DNA of 30,048 bases from 14-2 sp963628035 (GTDB lineage: Bacteria; Bacillota; Clostridia; Lachnospirales; Lachnospiraceae), in contig CAVGED010000099.1 of the NCBI GenBank assembly GCA_963628035.1, forward strand, positions 1-30,048, written 5' to 3'. The position numbers and the translations under genes were made by a program. The notes under the pieces were generated by a model, which did not search any database, was not told the DNA's origin, and worked only from the letters and a program-made list of their open reading frames with translations. Positions 20,200-28,156 of the stretch are shown one piece after another (within the stretch, counting starts at the first letter, position 1; the number at the start of each line of letters is the position of its first letter).

Positions 20200-21069
20200 C
20201 TATGATTCATACGTTTTCAAGATATCAGAGAGTCGTGCAAACTGCTCCAGTGTCAGCGCTTCCCCGCGGATGCTGGGCGACACTCCCAGTTCCTCAATAG
20301 CCTTTATAATGGCTTCCTTGGAAAGATGGAATCCACCCGCATTGTTGAGCCCATTCGCCAGCGTCTTCCGCCGCTGGTTGAAGGAAGCCCGGATAATCTG
20401 AAACATCAGCTTTTCATCCTTTACCTGTATCGGTGGCTCCTTATGCCGGGTCAGCCGTATCACAGCGCTTCCTACCTTTGGTCTTGGCATGAAGCAGTTG
20501 GGCGGCACGTTAGCCACGATCTCAGGCTTGGCATAATACTGAACCGCCAGAGACAACGCTCCGTAGTCCTTGGTTCCCGGCCCCACCTGCATGCGGTCGG
20601 CCACTTCCTTCTGCACCATAACCGTAATGCTGTCGATGGGTACCTGACTCTCAAACAGTCCCATAATGATGGGTGTTGTAATATAATAAGGAAGATTTGC
20701 CACTACCTTAATGGGTCGGCCTCCGTTTTTTTCCTGTGCGATCCGGTTAATATCTACTTTCAATATATCCTGATTCAGAACCTCCACATTATCATAAGCG
20801 CTTAAGGTATCCTCTAAGACGAGGATCAGTGCCTTGTCAATCTCCACCGCCGTTACTTCGCGTGCACTCTCACAGAGATATTGGGTCATGGTACCGATTC
20901 CCGGTCCGATTTCCAGCACAAAATCTTCCTTTGTGATACCTGCCGCAGCAATGATCTTGTCCAGCACATGGGTATCGATAAGGAAGTTCTGTCCATATTT
21001 TTTCTGAAAGTTGAAATTATATTTCTGCAGTACCGCTATGGTATTCTGGGGATTTCCTAATGTTGCCAT
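20200..21069 (-). CDS. rsmA: 16S rRNA dimethyladenosine transferase RsmA (KsgA)
   Basis: A 289-residue SAM-dependent methyltransferase that converts A1518 and A1519 of 16S rRNA to N6,N6-dimethyladenosine late in small-subunit assembly. Visible motifs are QNFL near residue 27, the SAM loop EIGPGIG (53-59), the acidic VEID (75-78) and the catalytic NLPY (125-128). The C-terminal part has RASFNQRRKTLANGL, also typical. The start at 21069 (MATLGNPQ) is supported by AAGGA upstream; a longer frame to 21111 has no such site. It follows tatD on the same strand, a widespread metG-tatD-rsmA order. Confidence 0.96.
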   Translation of the reverse strand: MATLGNPQNTIAVLQKYNFNFQKKYGQNFLIDTHVLDKIIAAAGITKEDFVLEIGPGIGTMTQYLCESAREVTAVEIDKALILVLEDTLSAYDNVEVLNQDILKVDINRIAQEKNGGRPIKVVANLPYYITTPIIMGLFESQVPIDSITVMVQKEVADRMQVGPGTKDYGALSLAVQYYAKPEIVANVPPNCFMPRPKVGSAVIRLTRHKEPPIQVKDEKLMFQIIRASFNQRRKTLANGLNNAGGFHLSKEAIIKAIEELGVSPSIRGEALTLEQFARLSDILKTYES

Positions 21070-21132
21070 GATTGTTCCTTTCCTGCTTATTCCTATATAG
21101 CAATTCAGCACATGTCAGTTCTGGCTAGTCAA

Positions 21133-21900
21133 CTAGATTCCATACAGCTCCATCGCATTTTGGAAGGTGATCTTCTCGACCTCCTCCGGCGTCACGCCTT
21201 TCAATTCTGCAATGGTATTTACCACATAAGGCAGATTCAGAGAGGAGTTCCGCTTTCCCCGATTTGGTACCGGAGCCAGATAGGGGCAATCCGTCTCTAT
21301 CACGATCCGATCCAGCGGCAGTTCCGTCACTGCTTCCTTCAGCTTTCTTGCATTCTGAAAAGTAACTACACCGCCTACGCCGATGTAATATCCCATTTTA
21401 ACATATTCCAACGCCTGCTCCTTGGAATAAGAAAAGCAATGGATCACGCCGGGTATCCCCTGGGCATAAGCTTTCATAATTTCCATCGTATCCGCTGCGG
21501 CTTCTCTGGAATGAATGATCACCGGAAGGTTTACCTCTCTGGCCAGCTCCAACTGGCGGCGAAACCATATTCGCTGCTGTTCCTGCACCTTCGGCTCCTT
21601 GTCCCAATAATAATCCAGCCCGATTTCTCCGATAGCCACCACTTTTTCGTATTCCGCTGTTTCCCGCAGCCACTGCATACCGGCTTCATCCAGGCTTCCC
21701 ACATCACTGGGATGAACGCCGATGGCGGCATAGACAAAATCATACTGTTTTGCCAGGGCGACTGCGCGCTTACTGCTTCTAAGATCCGCCCCAACGTTTA
21801 CAATTCTCTTGATGTTATTTTCACCCATAGAAGAAAGCAGTTCGTCCCTGTCACCGTCGAACTGCTTATCATCATAATGGGCATGACTGTCAAATATCAT
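21133..21900 (-). CDS. tatD: TatD family metal-dependent hydrolase
   Basis: A 255-residue TIM-barrel hydrolase of the TatD/YcfH family, usually a metal-dependent deoxyribonuclease acting in DNA turnover or repair. Metal ligands are in sequence: HAH at residues 6-8, Glu in GEIGLDYY, His in IIHSREA, His in IHCFSY and Asp in ETDCPYL. Length is normal. AAGGAA precedes the ATG. It lies 80 bases after metG and 63 bases before rsmA, consistent with one operon. The 80-base gap to metG holds a degenerate copy of the palindromic element arm (21927-21944). Confidence 0.93.
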   Translation of the reverse strand: MIFDSHAHYDDKQFDGDRDELLSSMGENNIKRIVNVGADLRSSKRAVALAKQYDFVYAAIGVHPSDVGSLDEAGMQWLRETAEYEKVVAIGEIGLDYYWDKEPKVQEQQRIWFRRQLELAREVNLPVIIHSREAAADTMEIMKAYAQGIPGVIHCFSYSKEQALEYVKMGYYIGVGGVVTFQNARKLKEAVTELPLDRIVIETDCPYLAPVPNRGKRNSSLNLPYVVNTIAELKGVTPEEVEKITFQNAMELYGI

Positions 21901-21980
21901 GGCAATTCCTTCCCAATCTTTTGTCTGGCTGAACAGTTGTTACCATTCACAGCCACCTCCAGCTACATGCCGGAAACCAG

Positions 21981-24026
21981 CTAGCATATCTCCGCGCCGG
22001 ACGGCATCTTCTTCTCAGGAACCATCAGTGCCAGTTCCCCGTTCTCGTCCTCCGCGCACAACAGCATTCCCTCGGATACCACACCTGCAAGCTTGGCGGG
22101 CTTTAAGTTCACCAATACCATCACCTTCTTGCCTACCATCTCGGCAGCGCTGTAGTGTGCCTTGATCCCGGACACGATCTGCTTCACCTGACTGCCGATA
22201 CGCACCTGGGAGCAAAGAAGCTTCTTGGACTTCGGCACTTCCTCACAGGCAATGATCTCGCCTACCTGGAACTGCATCTTTGCAAAATCCTCATAGGTAA
22301 TCTCGTCCTTAGGCTCTATATCAATACCGGATTCCTCCATACTCTGCGCTCCGTCACCAGCCCCGGCTGCGCTCTGGCTGGCCTGTGCTCCGCCTGCTGC
22401 CCCAGCCAATGCCTGTTGCTCTGCCTCGTAGGCGGCCTTCTGAGCTTCCCGAATCGCCTCTACCTTGGGCATGACCTCCTTCACATCAAGACGTGCAAAC
22501 AGGATCTCCGGCTTCTCAACCACGCGATTTCCGCTTGGATAGAGACCAAAGCTGTCCATTTCTGCAAAGGTACGAAGCTTTGTGTTTAACTGTGCCGCAA
22601 TCCGATCCGCCGTCTCCGGCAGGAAGCTGGACAACATGCTGGCACCAATGGTGATGGATTCCGTCAGATTGTAGAGCACTTCGCTCAGCCGATCCTTCTT
22701 CGCCTCATCTTTGGCAAGCACCCATGGCTCAGTCTCATCGATATATTTATTACAGCGGCGGAATACATTAAACACCTCAGAGATAGCGTCTGCCACCCGA
22801 AGTTCCGCCATTTTAGCCGCCACCTTATCCCGAACGGCAGTCACAACCGCCTTCAGATCATCATCCACAGCTTCCGTAACGCCGGTGCTTGCAACAATGC
22901 CACCGAAATACTTGTTGCTCATGGAAACAGTACGGCTCACCAGATTACCCAGGATATTAGCCAGGTCGGAGTTAAAGCGTTCCACCACCAGCTCCCAGGT
23001 AATGATTCCGTCATTTTCAAAGGGCATCTCATGCAGCACAAAATACCGGGTCGCGTCCACGCCGAACAGTCTCACCATATCGTCGGCGTAGATTACATTT
23101 CCTTTGGACTTACTCATTTTCTCGCCGCCCTGTAAGAGCCACGGATGACCGAACACCTGCTTCGGCAGCGGCAGTCCCAGCGCCATCAGGAAGATGGGCC
23201 AGTAAATTGTATGAAAACGAATAATGTCCTTTCCGATCAGGTGCAGGTCTGCAGGCCAATTTCTGTTAAACAGCTCCGTAGAATTTCCATCACAGTCATA
23301 GCCAATACCGGTGATATAGTTTGTCAGCGCATCCAGCCACACATAAACCACATGCTTCGGATCAAAATCCACCGGAATTCCCCAGGAGAAAGAGCTCCGG
23401 GACACACACAGATCCTGCAGACCGGGCAACAGGAAATTATTCATCATCTCATTTTTACGGGAGACAGGCTGAATAAACTCCGGATGCGTATTGATATATT
23501 CGATCAGCCGATCCGCATACTTGCTCATCTTAAAGAAATATGCGTCCTCCTTGGCCGGAACAACATCGCGGCCGCAGTCCGGGCATTTGCCGTTCACTAA
23601 CTGGGATTCTGTGAAAAAGGACTCACACGGGGTACAGTACAATCCCTCATAATATCCCTTGTAGATATCGCCCTGGTCATACAGCTTCTTAAATATCTTC
23701 TGAACCTGCTTCTCGTGATCCTCGTCTGTGGTGCGGATAAACCGATCATAGGATGTTCCCATCAGATCCCAGATTTCCTTCACCTGGCCGGCCACATTGT
23801 CTACATATTCCTTGGGGCTGATCCCTGCTTCCTTTGCCTTCTGCTCAATCTTCTGTCCATGTTCATCAGTCCCGGTCTGAAAAAATACATCGTATCCTTC
23901 CTGCCGTTTATATCTGGCAATGCTGTCCGCCAACACGATCTCATACGTATTTCCGATATGAGGCTTGCCGGAGGTATAGGCAATTGCCGTTGTTATATAA
24001 TATTTCTCTTTGCACTTATCGCACAT
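21981..24026 (-). CDS. metG: methionyl-tRNA synthetase
   Basis: A 681-residue class I aminoacyl-tRNA synthetase that charges tRNA-Met in the cytoplasm. The HIGH motif reads HIGN (about residues 23-26), the zinc knuckle is CTPC...CPDC in the connective domain, and KMSKS is present. The C-terminal Trbp111-like tRNA-binding domain (from about 575, EDFAKMQFQVGEI, ending EKKMPSGAEIC) is joined by an Ala/Gly-rich linker. The N terminus carries a small extra CDKC. AGGAGG lies ten bases before the ATG. Three tandem 25-base repeats separate it from the zinc-ribbon gene upstream. I found no T-box or SAM riboswitch in front. Confidence 0.97.
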   Translation of the reverse strand: MCDKCKEKYYITTAIAYTSGKPHIGNTYEIVLADSIARYKRQEGYDVFFQTGTDEHGQKIEQKAKEAGISPKEYVDNVAGQVKEIWDLMGTSYDRFIRTTDEDHEKQVQKIFKKLYDQGDIYKGYYEGLYCTPCESFFTESQLVNGKCPDCGRDVVPAKEDAYFFKMSKYADRLIEYINTHPEFIQPVSRKNEMMNNFLLPGLQDLCVSRSSFSWGIPVDFDPKHVVYVWLDALTNYITGIGYDCDGNSTELFNRNWPADLHLIGKDIIRFHTIYWPIFLMALGLPLPKQVFGHPWLLQGGEKMSKSKGNVIYADDMVRLFGVDATRYFVLHEMPFENDGIITWELVVERFNSDLANILGNLVSRTVSMSNKYFGGIVASTGVTEAVDDDLKAVVTAVRDKVAAKMAELRVADAISEVFNVFRRCNKYIDETEPWVLAKDEAKKDRLSEVLYNLTESITIGASMLSSFLPETADRIAAQLNTKLRTFAEMDSFGLYPSGNRVVEKPEILFARLDVKEVMPKVEAIREAQKAAYEAEQQALAGAAGGAQASQSAAGAGDGAQSMEESGIDIEPKDEITYEDFAKMQFQVGEIIACEEVPKSKKLLCSQVRIGSQVKQIVSGIKAHYSAAEMVGKKVMVLVNLKPAKLAGVVSEGMLLCAEDENGELALMVPEKKMPSGAEIC

Positions 24027-24045
24027 GCTGCAAATTCCTCCTGTA

Positions 24046-24120
24046 ACGGCAGTTTCGCGCCGCTTTTATTACGGCAGTTTTGTGCCGCTTTTATTACGGC
24101 AGTTTCATGCCGCTTTTATT
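24046..24120 (-). repeat. three tandem 25-bp hairpin units before metG
   Basis: Units 24046-24070, 24071-24095 and 24096-24120 share ACGGCAGTTT....GCCGCTTTTATT. Each has CGGCA facing TGCCG (or a GC variant) and can form a small hairpin. The first bases of the series in minus-strand direction include the stop codon of the zinc-ribbon gene. Confidence 0.9.
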
Positions 24121-24556
24121 CTTCTTCGCCGACAGGCTCATCCTTCACCTCACCGTCCGACTCATCCTTCATTTCATCGTCCGTCTCGTTCTCTTCCGGG
24201 CAAACTGTCTCATACTTCGCCCCGCACTTGGGGCAAAACTGCGAATCCTGGTCTGTCGTTGCTCCGCAGGCGGAACATCTCTTCATTCCCTTCAGCTCTG
24301 CCAATTCTTTCTGCATACGCAGGATCTCTTCCTTCGCCTCATTGATCAGATCTATCTCTTTAAATAACGGCTCGACATCATCCTTATGCATCTCATAATA
24401 TTGCTCACCGATTGCAGTGAACCGCCTGTTAATGTAGCTCTCCTTGCCCCTGATATCCATATTCAGCCGGGCAATACCGGTCATATCCTTCACCTTCTGG
24501 GATACGTCTTTTCCTGCTTCTGTCAATGACTCACTGATTTTTGAAATAACGTCCAT
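24116..24556 (-). CDS. zinc-ribbon protein with coiled coil
   Basis: A 146-residue protein: an N-terminal helical part (about 1-85) with long charged heptad-like helices, a zinc ribbon CSACGATTDQDSQFCPKCG with two CxxC pairs (about 93-112), and a very acidic tail rich in Glu/Asp. It has no membrane segment. The start at 24556 (MDVISKISESL) is supported by AGGTGG eight bases upstream. It is the first gene behind a strong promoter at 24603-24631 and precedes metG, so it is probably cotranscribed with a translation gene. Similar proteins are common in Lachnospiraceae, with unknown function; a scaffold or nucleic-acid-associated role is possible. Confidence 0.82.
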   Translation of the reverse strand: MDVISKISESLTEAGKDVSQKVKDMTGIARLNMDIRGKESYINRRFTAIGEQYYEMHKDDVEPLFKEIDLINEAKEEILRMQKELAELKGMKRCSACGATTDQDSQFCPKCGAKYETVCPEENETDDEMKDESDGEVKDEPVGEEE

Positions 24557-24602
24557 AGCTAATTCCACCTTTCTATTTGTGTTGTGAAAAGTAACTGATT
24601 TC

Positions 24603-24631
24603 ATTATAAGCGTTTCTTACAGGGTTTTCAA
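24603..24631 (-). promoter_or_regulatory. sigma-A promoter of the zinc ribbon-metG-tatD-rsmA operon
   Basis: TTGAAA (24626-24631) and TATAAT (24603-24608) on the minus strand are separated by 17 bases. The predicted start near 24596 leaves a 40-base leader. Confidence 0.85.
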
Positions 24632-24644
24632 CCTTTATTTTCCA

Positions 24645-24808
24645 GTAACAGTTCAGCCATCGCTTGTATCACGTGCAAATCATGCTTGCATGAATGAGCA
24701 CGTGATACAGACGATGAGGTGAGCGCCATTTTATGAGCAAAAATAGCTGCCACGCAGCGGAGAGCACCGTAGGTGCGATTTTGCGAATGGCGCTCGCTGA
24801 ACTGTTAC
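24645..24808. repeat. large branched palindromic element B
   Basis: Outer arms GTAACAGTTCAGC (24645-24657) and GCTGAACTGTTAC (24796-24808) are perfectly complementary. Inside, two branches fill almost every base. Branch 1 (24658-24716) has CATCG/CGATG and TGTATCACGTGC/GCACGTGATACA around TCATGC/GCATGA. Branch 2 (24721-24795) has GAGCGCCATT/AATGGCGCTC, GCAAAA/TTTTGC and two hairpins, GCTGC-CAC-GCAGC and GCACC-GTA-GGTGC. It contains no gene and lies between the promoter at 24603-24631 and the antiporter stop codon. It is related to element A. Confidence 0.85.
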
Positions 24809-24848
24809 TTTCCATCGCCAATAAAGATACCTCTGTAAATGAACGCGA

Positions 24849-24861
24849 GCTGAACTGTTAC
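24849..24861. repeat. extra arm of the palindromic element
   Basis: GCTGAACTGTTAC occurs again 41 bases after the right arm of element B and three bases before the antiporter stop codon. It could pair with the left arm of element B as an alternative, or be left from an earlier copy. Confidence 0.75.
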
Positions 24862-24863
24862 TA

Positions 24864-25883
24864 TTAAGCCCAAACAAATTGCATCACACAATATACCCCA
24901 TAAATCACCAGCAGCGCTGCCCCCTGCAGCCGATAACCCCGCTTCTTGAACCAGAAGGGCAGGATCAGCAGCAACATCACCAGAAGCCCGAAGGGTGCTG
25001 TCATATAGAAGGAGTTCATCTGCTGTATGGTAATGCCACGGATCGTGGCCGGAATGCCGCACACCAGCAGCAGATTCAAGGTATTGGCACCAATGATATT
25101 CCCCAGCGATACATCCGTATATCCCTTGATCAGAGAAGTGATCGCAGTCACCAGCTCCGGCAGAGAGGTTCCAAGCGCGACAAAAGTTACAGCAATGACT
25201 CCGCTTGGCACACCCACCTTGGCAGCGATGACCTGACCGCCGTTCACCAGGAGCTTTGATCCAAAAAACAGAAGTGCTGCACAGACCACCATCGTAATCA
25301 ACGCAACCGGAACAGAGCCATTCGCTTCCTCCTCGTTAGCAGCCTCTGCCGCTTCGCTTCCGGCAAACTTGACACTTAAAACCGCATAGACACAGAACCC
25401 CAGCAGCAAAAGCACTCCCAGCCATCTGGGTATCGTCCCGGTTGCCAGACCAACCCCGGCCACAAGCACATATGTCACAAAGAACAGGATACTTCTCCAG
25501 GAAATACTGGATCGCTCCACGCCCTTCGTTGGTCTGACTAACTGGGTTATGGCTGCAATCAGCGCCGTATTACAGACAATGGAGCCAAAAGCATTGCCGG
25601 CCGCCATATCGCCCGCCCCGGAAAGCACGGCTGTAGTAGAAGTCAGTATCTCCGGAAGCGTAGTTCCCAGGCTTACAATCGTTGCGCCCACGATGATCTG
25701 TGGAATGCCAAGCTTCTTTGATATCACGATAGATGAATCCACGAATCGATCACCGCCAAACATAATCAGCAGCAAGCCAAGCACAAACAACGCCACACAG
25801 ATCACCATGTTATCTGCCAGAAATTCCATAAATGCCGTTTCGTTGGAAAGCATATTTCCAAATTGTTCTACAAATAGTTTCAT
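24864..25883 (-). CDS. calcium/sodium antiporter (CaCA family)
   Basis: A 339-residue cation/cation exchanger with about ten membrane helices and two inverted alpha repeats. The ion-binding segments are GATIVSLGTTLPEILTS with GNAFGSIVCNTA in the first half and VTFVALGTSLPELVTA with GNIIGANTLNLL in the second. An acidic loop EAAEAANEEEANG separates the halves. AAAGGAGA precedes the ATG. It starts 15 bases after mntP and has no promoter of its own, so it should be controlled by the manganese riboswitch upstream. By sequence it belongs to the YrbG group; the context suggests it may help export manganese or exchange calcium during metal stress. Confidence 0.92.
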   Translation of the reverse strand: MKLFVEQFGNMLSNETAFMEFLADNMVICVALFVLGLLLIMFGGDRFVDSSIVISKKLGIPQIIVGATIVSLGTTLPEILTSTTAVLSGAGDMAAGNAFGSIVCNTALIAAITQLVRPTKGVERSSISWRSILFFVTYVLVAGVGLATGTIPRWLGVLLLLGFCVYAVLSVKFAGSEAAEAANEEEANGSVPVALITMVVCAALLFFGSKLLVNGGQVIAAKVGVPSGVIAVTFVALGTSLPELVTAITSLIKGYTDVSLGNIIGANTLNLLLVCGIPATIRGITIQQMNSFYMTAPFGLLVMLLLILPFWFKKRGYRLQGAALLVIYGVYCVMQFVWA

Positions 25884-25898
25884 TCTCTTCTCCTTTCA

Positions 25899-26465
25899 TC
25901 ATCCCATCAAATGTTCTATCAGAATTTTAATACCAATCAATATCAGGATAACGCCACCTGCAATCTCAGCCCTATTTTTATAGCGGCTTCCAAAGATATT
26001 ACCCACAAACACCCCGACAATGGACAGCACGAAGGTGGTGCAGCCAATGATCGTGATTGCGAGAACAATGTTCACGTTCAAAAAAGCAAAGGTGATTCCC
26101 ACTGCCAGAGCGTCAATGCTGGTGGCCACTGCCATAACAAACAATTCCTTGAGATTCAGCCTGCTCTCTGTTTTATGAATCTCTTCTTCCTCTTCCTTGC
26201 AGGCATCTATGATCATTTTTACACCCAGAAGCACCAGCAGACCAAATGCAATCCAGTGATCGATAGCCGTGATATACCGTTCAAACTGTCTGCCAAGCAG
26301 CCATCCCGTCAGCGGCATGATTGCCTGAAATCCTCCGAAGAACAACGCGATCACAAAGCAGTGTGCTTTGTTTATCTTCCGCATGTTCAACCCCTTACAG
26401 ACTGAAACAGCGAAAGCATCCATGGAAAGACCCACGCCAATCAGAAAAAACTCAATAATACCCAT
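25899..26465 (-). CDS. mntP: manganese efflux pump MntP
   Basis: A 188-residue membrane protein of the MntP (YebN, formerly DUF204) family with six helices in two repeats. Each repeat carries the characteristic Asp: LSMDAFAVSVCKG (Asp16) and ATSIDALAVGITFAF. The cytoplasmic loop EEEEEIHKTES separates them. The pump exports Mn2+ from the cytoplasm to prevent toxicity. Its leader (26466-26629) holds a yybP-ykoY-type riboswitch followed by a terminator, the known control of mntP genes. An AAAGG just before the ATG and GAGAGG further upstream are both possible ribosome binding sites. The antiporter gene follows in the same operon. Confidence 0.95.
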   Translation of the reverse strand: MGIIEFFLIGVGLSMDAFAVSVCKGLNMRKINKAHCFVIALFFGGFQAIMPLTGWLLGRQFERYITAIDHWIAFGLLVLLGVKMIIDACKEEEEEIHKTESRLNLKELFVMAVATSIDALAVGITFAFLNVNIVLAITIIGCTTFVLSIVGVFVGNIFGSRYKNRAEIAGGVILILIGIKILIEHLMG

Positions 26466-26501
26466 TTCCTTTACATCCTCTCTTTTTGTATTTTATATGA
26501 C

Positions 26502-26534
26502 AAAAAACTCATGTATGCCAAAGCATACATGAGT
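26502..26534 (-). terminator. riboswitch-controlled terminator before mntP
   Basis: A perfect 12-base stem, minus-strand ACTCATGTATGC with GCATACATGAGT, closes over a four-base loop and runs into TTTTTT. The 5' arm shares TCATG with the last helix of the riboswitch aptamer, so aptamer folding and termination exclude each other. Confidence 0.9.
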
Positions 26535-26628
26535 CTCATTCTTTACGATTTGCCAGGTCTTTACGGCTATCGCCTGACCAGGATTGTTGACAAATCACGC
26601 TACGCGCGAATTACTCCCTCACGAAATC
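26530..26628 (-). ncRNA. yybP-ykoY family manganese riboswitch (aptamer)
   Basis: Read on the minus strand the leader has the conserved GAGGGAGTA near its 5' end, TTTGTCAACAATCC, a hairpin GGC-GATA-GCC inside GGTC/GACC, then ACCTGGCAAATC, and the closing TGAGAC. This order matches the yybP-ykoY consensus (for example GGGGAGUAG, GUCAAUUC, CACCGGC and AAGAC in the Lactococcus aptamer). Helix P1 would pair CGTGA with TCATG. These RNAs bind Mn2+ and switch on Mn exporters. The downstream gene is mntP. Bound Mn2+ should stabilise P1, break the terminator and allow expression of mntP and the antiporter. Confidence 0.87.
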
Positions 26629-26635
26629 TTTTTCC

Positions 26636-26664
26636 AATATACAGGAAAAACCCTGTTTTGTCAA
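26636..26664 (-). promoter_or_regulatory. sigma-A promoter of the riboswitch-mntP-antiporter operon
   Basis: TTGACA (26659-26664) and TATATT (26636-26641) are 17 bases apart on the minus strand. The spacer contains a small inverted repeat CAGGG-TTTTT-CCTG. Transcription would start near 26629, exactly at the 5' end of the aptamer. Confidence 0.85.
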
Positions 26665-26683
26665 CCCAAAAGTTCACTTTTTC

Positions 26684-26711
26684 AAAAATTCAGCCAATCG
26701 GACCGATGCTG
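26684..26711 (-). terminator. probable terminator of the parA-parB-DUF4446-DUF3881 operon
   Basis: On the minus strand CAGC-ATCG and CGAT-TG-GCTG form an imperfect stem around a short loop and are followed by AATTTTT. It starts 16 bases after the DUF3881 stop codon and before the mntP promoter. Confidence 0.5.
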
Positions 26712-26727
26712 TGGACTGAGCTGTTAT

Positions 26728-27609
26728 CTAATCCGCAAAGTGGATATGCCCCTGCAGCCACACGACTCCTTTAAACCGACGTCCAACAGTCGGCTCGCCC
26801 ATCAAGTCTGCACTGTTGATGCAGATATCAAACAGGATATCATTGCATTTCAGGCTCAGCAGATATACCTTCTCGTGCGTCATGCAATTCTCAATAGCGT
26901 GAACCTCCATGATCTCGCCCAGAATGCTGTACTGGTCACTCTCTATCCCGTACGGCATAAAATAAGAATTTACAATGGTCAGTACATCCTCATACATGAT
27001 CCTGCGGGAGATTTCAGAATATAAATCAATATCCTCCAGCGTGAGGCTTTCTATGGCCTCCTCATCTCCCTCTCTCGCCGCTGCGATAAGATGATTCCGC
27101 TCCCTTGTCAGACTATCGTCTGTCTTTGTTCTGATCCGCCCCTTCTCAATGGGCAATAATATCTTGCCGGATACGGACAGACCGGATAGCGTGGTCGCAA
27201 TATTTATCTCATCAAGATTCTTATTCTTCCCCTTGTTGAGATATTCCATTACATTCTGAAGATAAAAAATCAAGGTGACTCCAAGCTTCATATCATCACA
27301 GATGCCTGCATAAGATTCCTTCTCTGCATGCTTCTCTACTTCCACCGGCTCCATGGTGCTGATGCCGGTTCCCAGCAAATAAGGATAGTAATAATCGGCT
27401 TCGAATGTATCATCCTCCGTATATTCACCGCGCACAGCAATCCCGATAAGCTCTCCATAATCCCTGCAAAGCTCTGCGTAGACATTGCCTTCCTCGTCTT
27501 CTGAGATCACCTTGCGGTCAGGATGATCAATCACATCCTGGATCAATGCATCTATCTGTTTCTTCTTTTTTAATTTTCCAAATCCTATACTTCTCAGGAA
27601 ACTATGCAT
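26728..27609 (-). CDS. DUF3881 family protein
   Basis: A 293-residue soluble protein matching DUF3881 (PF12997): it begins MHSFLRSIGFGK, then has a conserved ELCRDYGELIGIAVRGEY, DYYYPYLLGTGI, HAEKESYAGICDDMKLGVTLIFYLQN and a C-terminal VHAIENCMTHEKVYLL...CNDILFDICIN. The start at 27609 lies one base after the DUF4446 stop and has GAGGG upstream; a longer frame to 27642 overlaps DUF4446. It is found mainly in Lachnospiraceae and its function is unknown. Being the last gene of the parAB operon suggests a link to chromosome segregation or the cell cycle, but that rests on context alone. Confidence 0.87.
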   Translation of the reverse strand: MHSFLRSIGFGKLKKKKQIDALIQDVIDHPDRKVISEDEEGNVYAELCRDYGELIGIAVRGEYTEDDTFEADYYYPYLLGTGISTMEPVEVEKHAEKESYAGICDDMKLGVTLIFYLQNVMEYLNKGKNKNLDEINIATTLSGLSVSGKILLPIEKGRIRTKTDDSLTRERNHLIAAAREGDEEAIESLTLEDIDLYSEISRRIMYEDVLTIVNSYFMPYGIESDQYSILGEIMEVHAIENCMTHEKVYLLSLKCNDILFDICINSADLMGEPTVGRRFKGVVWLQGHIHFAD

Positions 27610-27610
27610 A

Positions 27611-28117
27611 TTATCCCTCTTTCTTTGTTCCCATAGCCTCATCTAAGGCTTCCTTTTCTTCCTCTGACAGAAGAATGACGGAATTTCCCTTGATGACCTC
27701 CTTGATATACGTGTAACAGCCCTCTCTGCTGTGAACAGCATTAAGAATAAACCCGTCATTCACCTTGTTCAGCATAGCCAGGGAAAAACTCAGCTTTCCA
27801 CCCATCTCATGGAACGCATCATATTTTACCATACCAACCTTCTGATACGTCTTATTGAGATTATGAAAGATCTTATCAATATTTTTCTTATTTTCCTTGT
27901 TGCTTTCGATCAACTCCTCGATCTCATTCACTCTTTGAACAAGGTTGTCCTCCAGGGAACGGCAGTCCTTTCCCATCATGAATTTCTTGTATTTCTTTTT
28001 CAGCTTATTATTTTGTACCATGTTGATAATTACCAGTACAAACAGGATTATGATAACTGCCACCATCCCCAACATAATATAAGCTGCATATTCATCTATC
28101 ATATTAAAAAACTCCAT
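27611..28117 (-). CDS. DUF4446 family membrane protein
   Basis: A 168-residue protein with one N-terminal membrane helix (about residues 13-33, YIMLGMVAVIIILFVLVIINM), a basic segment KLKKKYKKFM, a coiled coil (about 52-90) and a C-terminal globular part with VGMVKYDAFHEMGGKLSFSLAML and GFILNAVHSREGCYTYIKEV. This is the pattern of DUF4446 (PF14584), regularly found directly after parB in Clostridia. AAAGGA precedes the ATG. The DUF3881 gene starts one base after its stop. The topology suggests a membrane-anchored protein facing the cytoplasm; the function is unknown. Confidence 0.87.
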   Translation of the reverse strand: MEFFNMIDEYAAYIMLGMVAVIIILFVLVIINMVQNNKLKKKYKKFMMGKDCRSLEDNLVQRVNEIEELIESNKENKKNIDKIFHNLNKTYQKVGMVKYDAFHEMGGKLSFSLAMLNKVNDGFILNAVHSREGCYTYIKEVIKGNSVILLSEEEKEALDEAMGTKKEG

Positions 28118-28156
28118 AACGATACGGTCCTTTCCAATTTTTAGAACATATGTTTG

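Noticed and set aside
21927..21944. A further copy of the palindromic element between tatD and metG
   Set aside because: Only one arm (GGCTGAACAGTTGTTACC) is present with changes and no partner arm is found, so it is at best a relic and not annotated as an element.
24027..24115. T-box or SAM riboswitch controlling metG
   Set aside because: No GGTGGNACCGCG T-box sequence, no S-box pattern and no terminator/antiterminator pair is visible; only the 25-base repeats are present.
24046..24120. CRISPR-like array
   Set aside because: Three direct repeats of 25 bases follow each other without spacers, and no cas gene is nearby.
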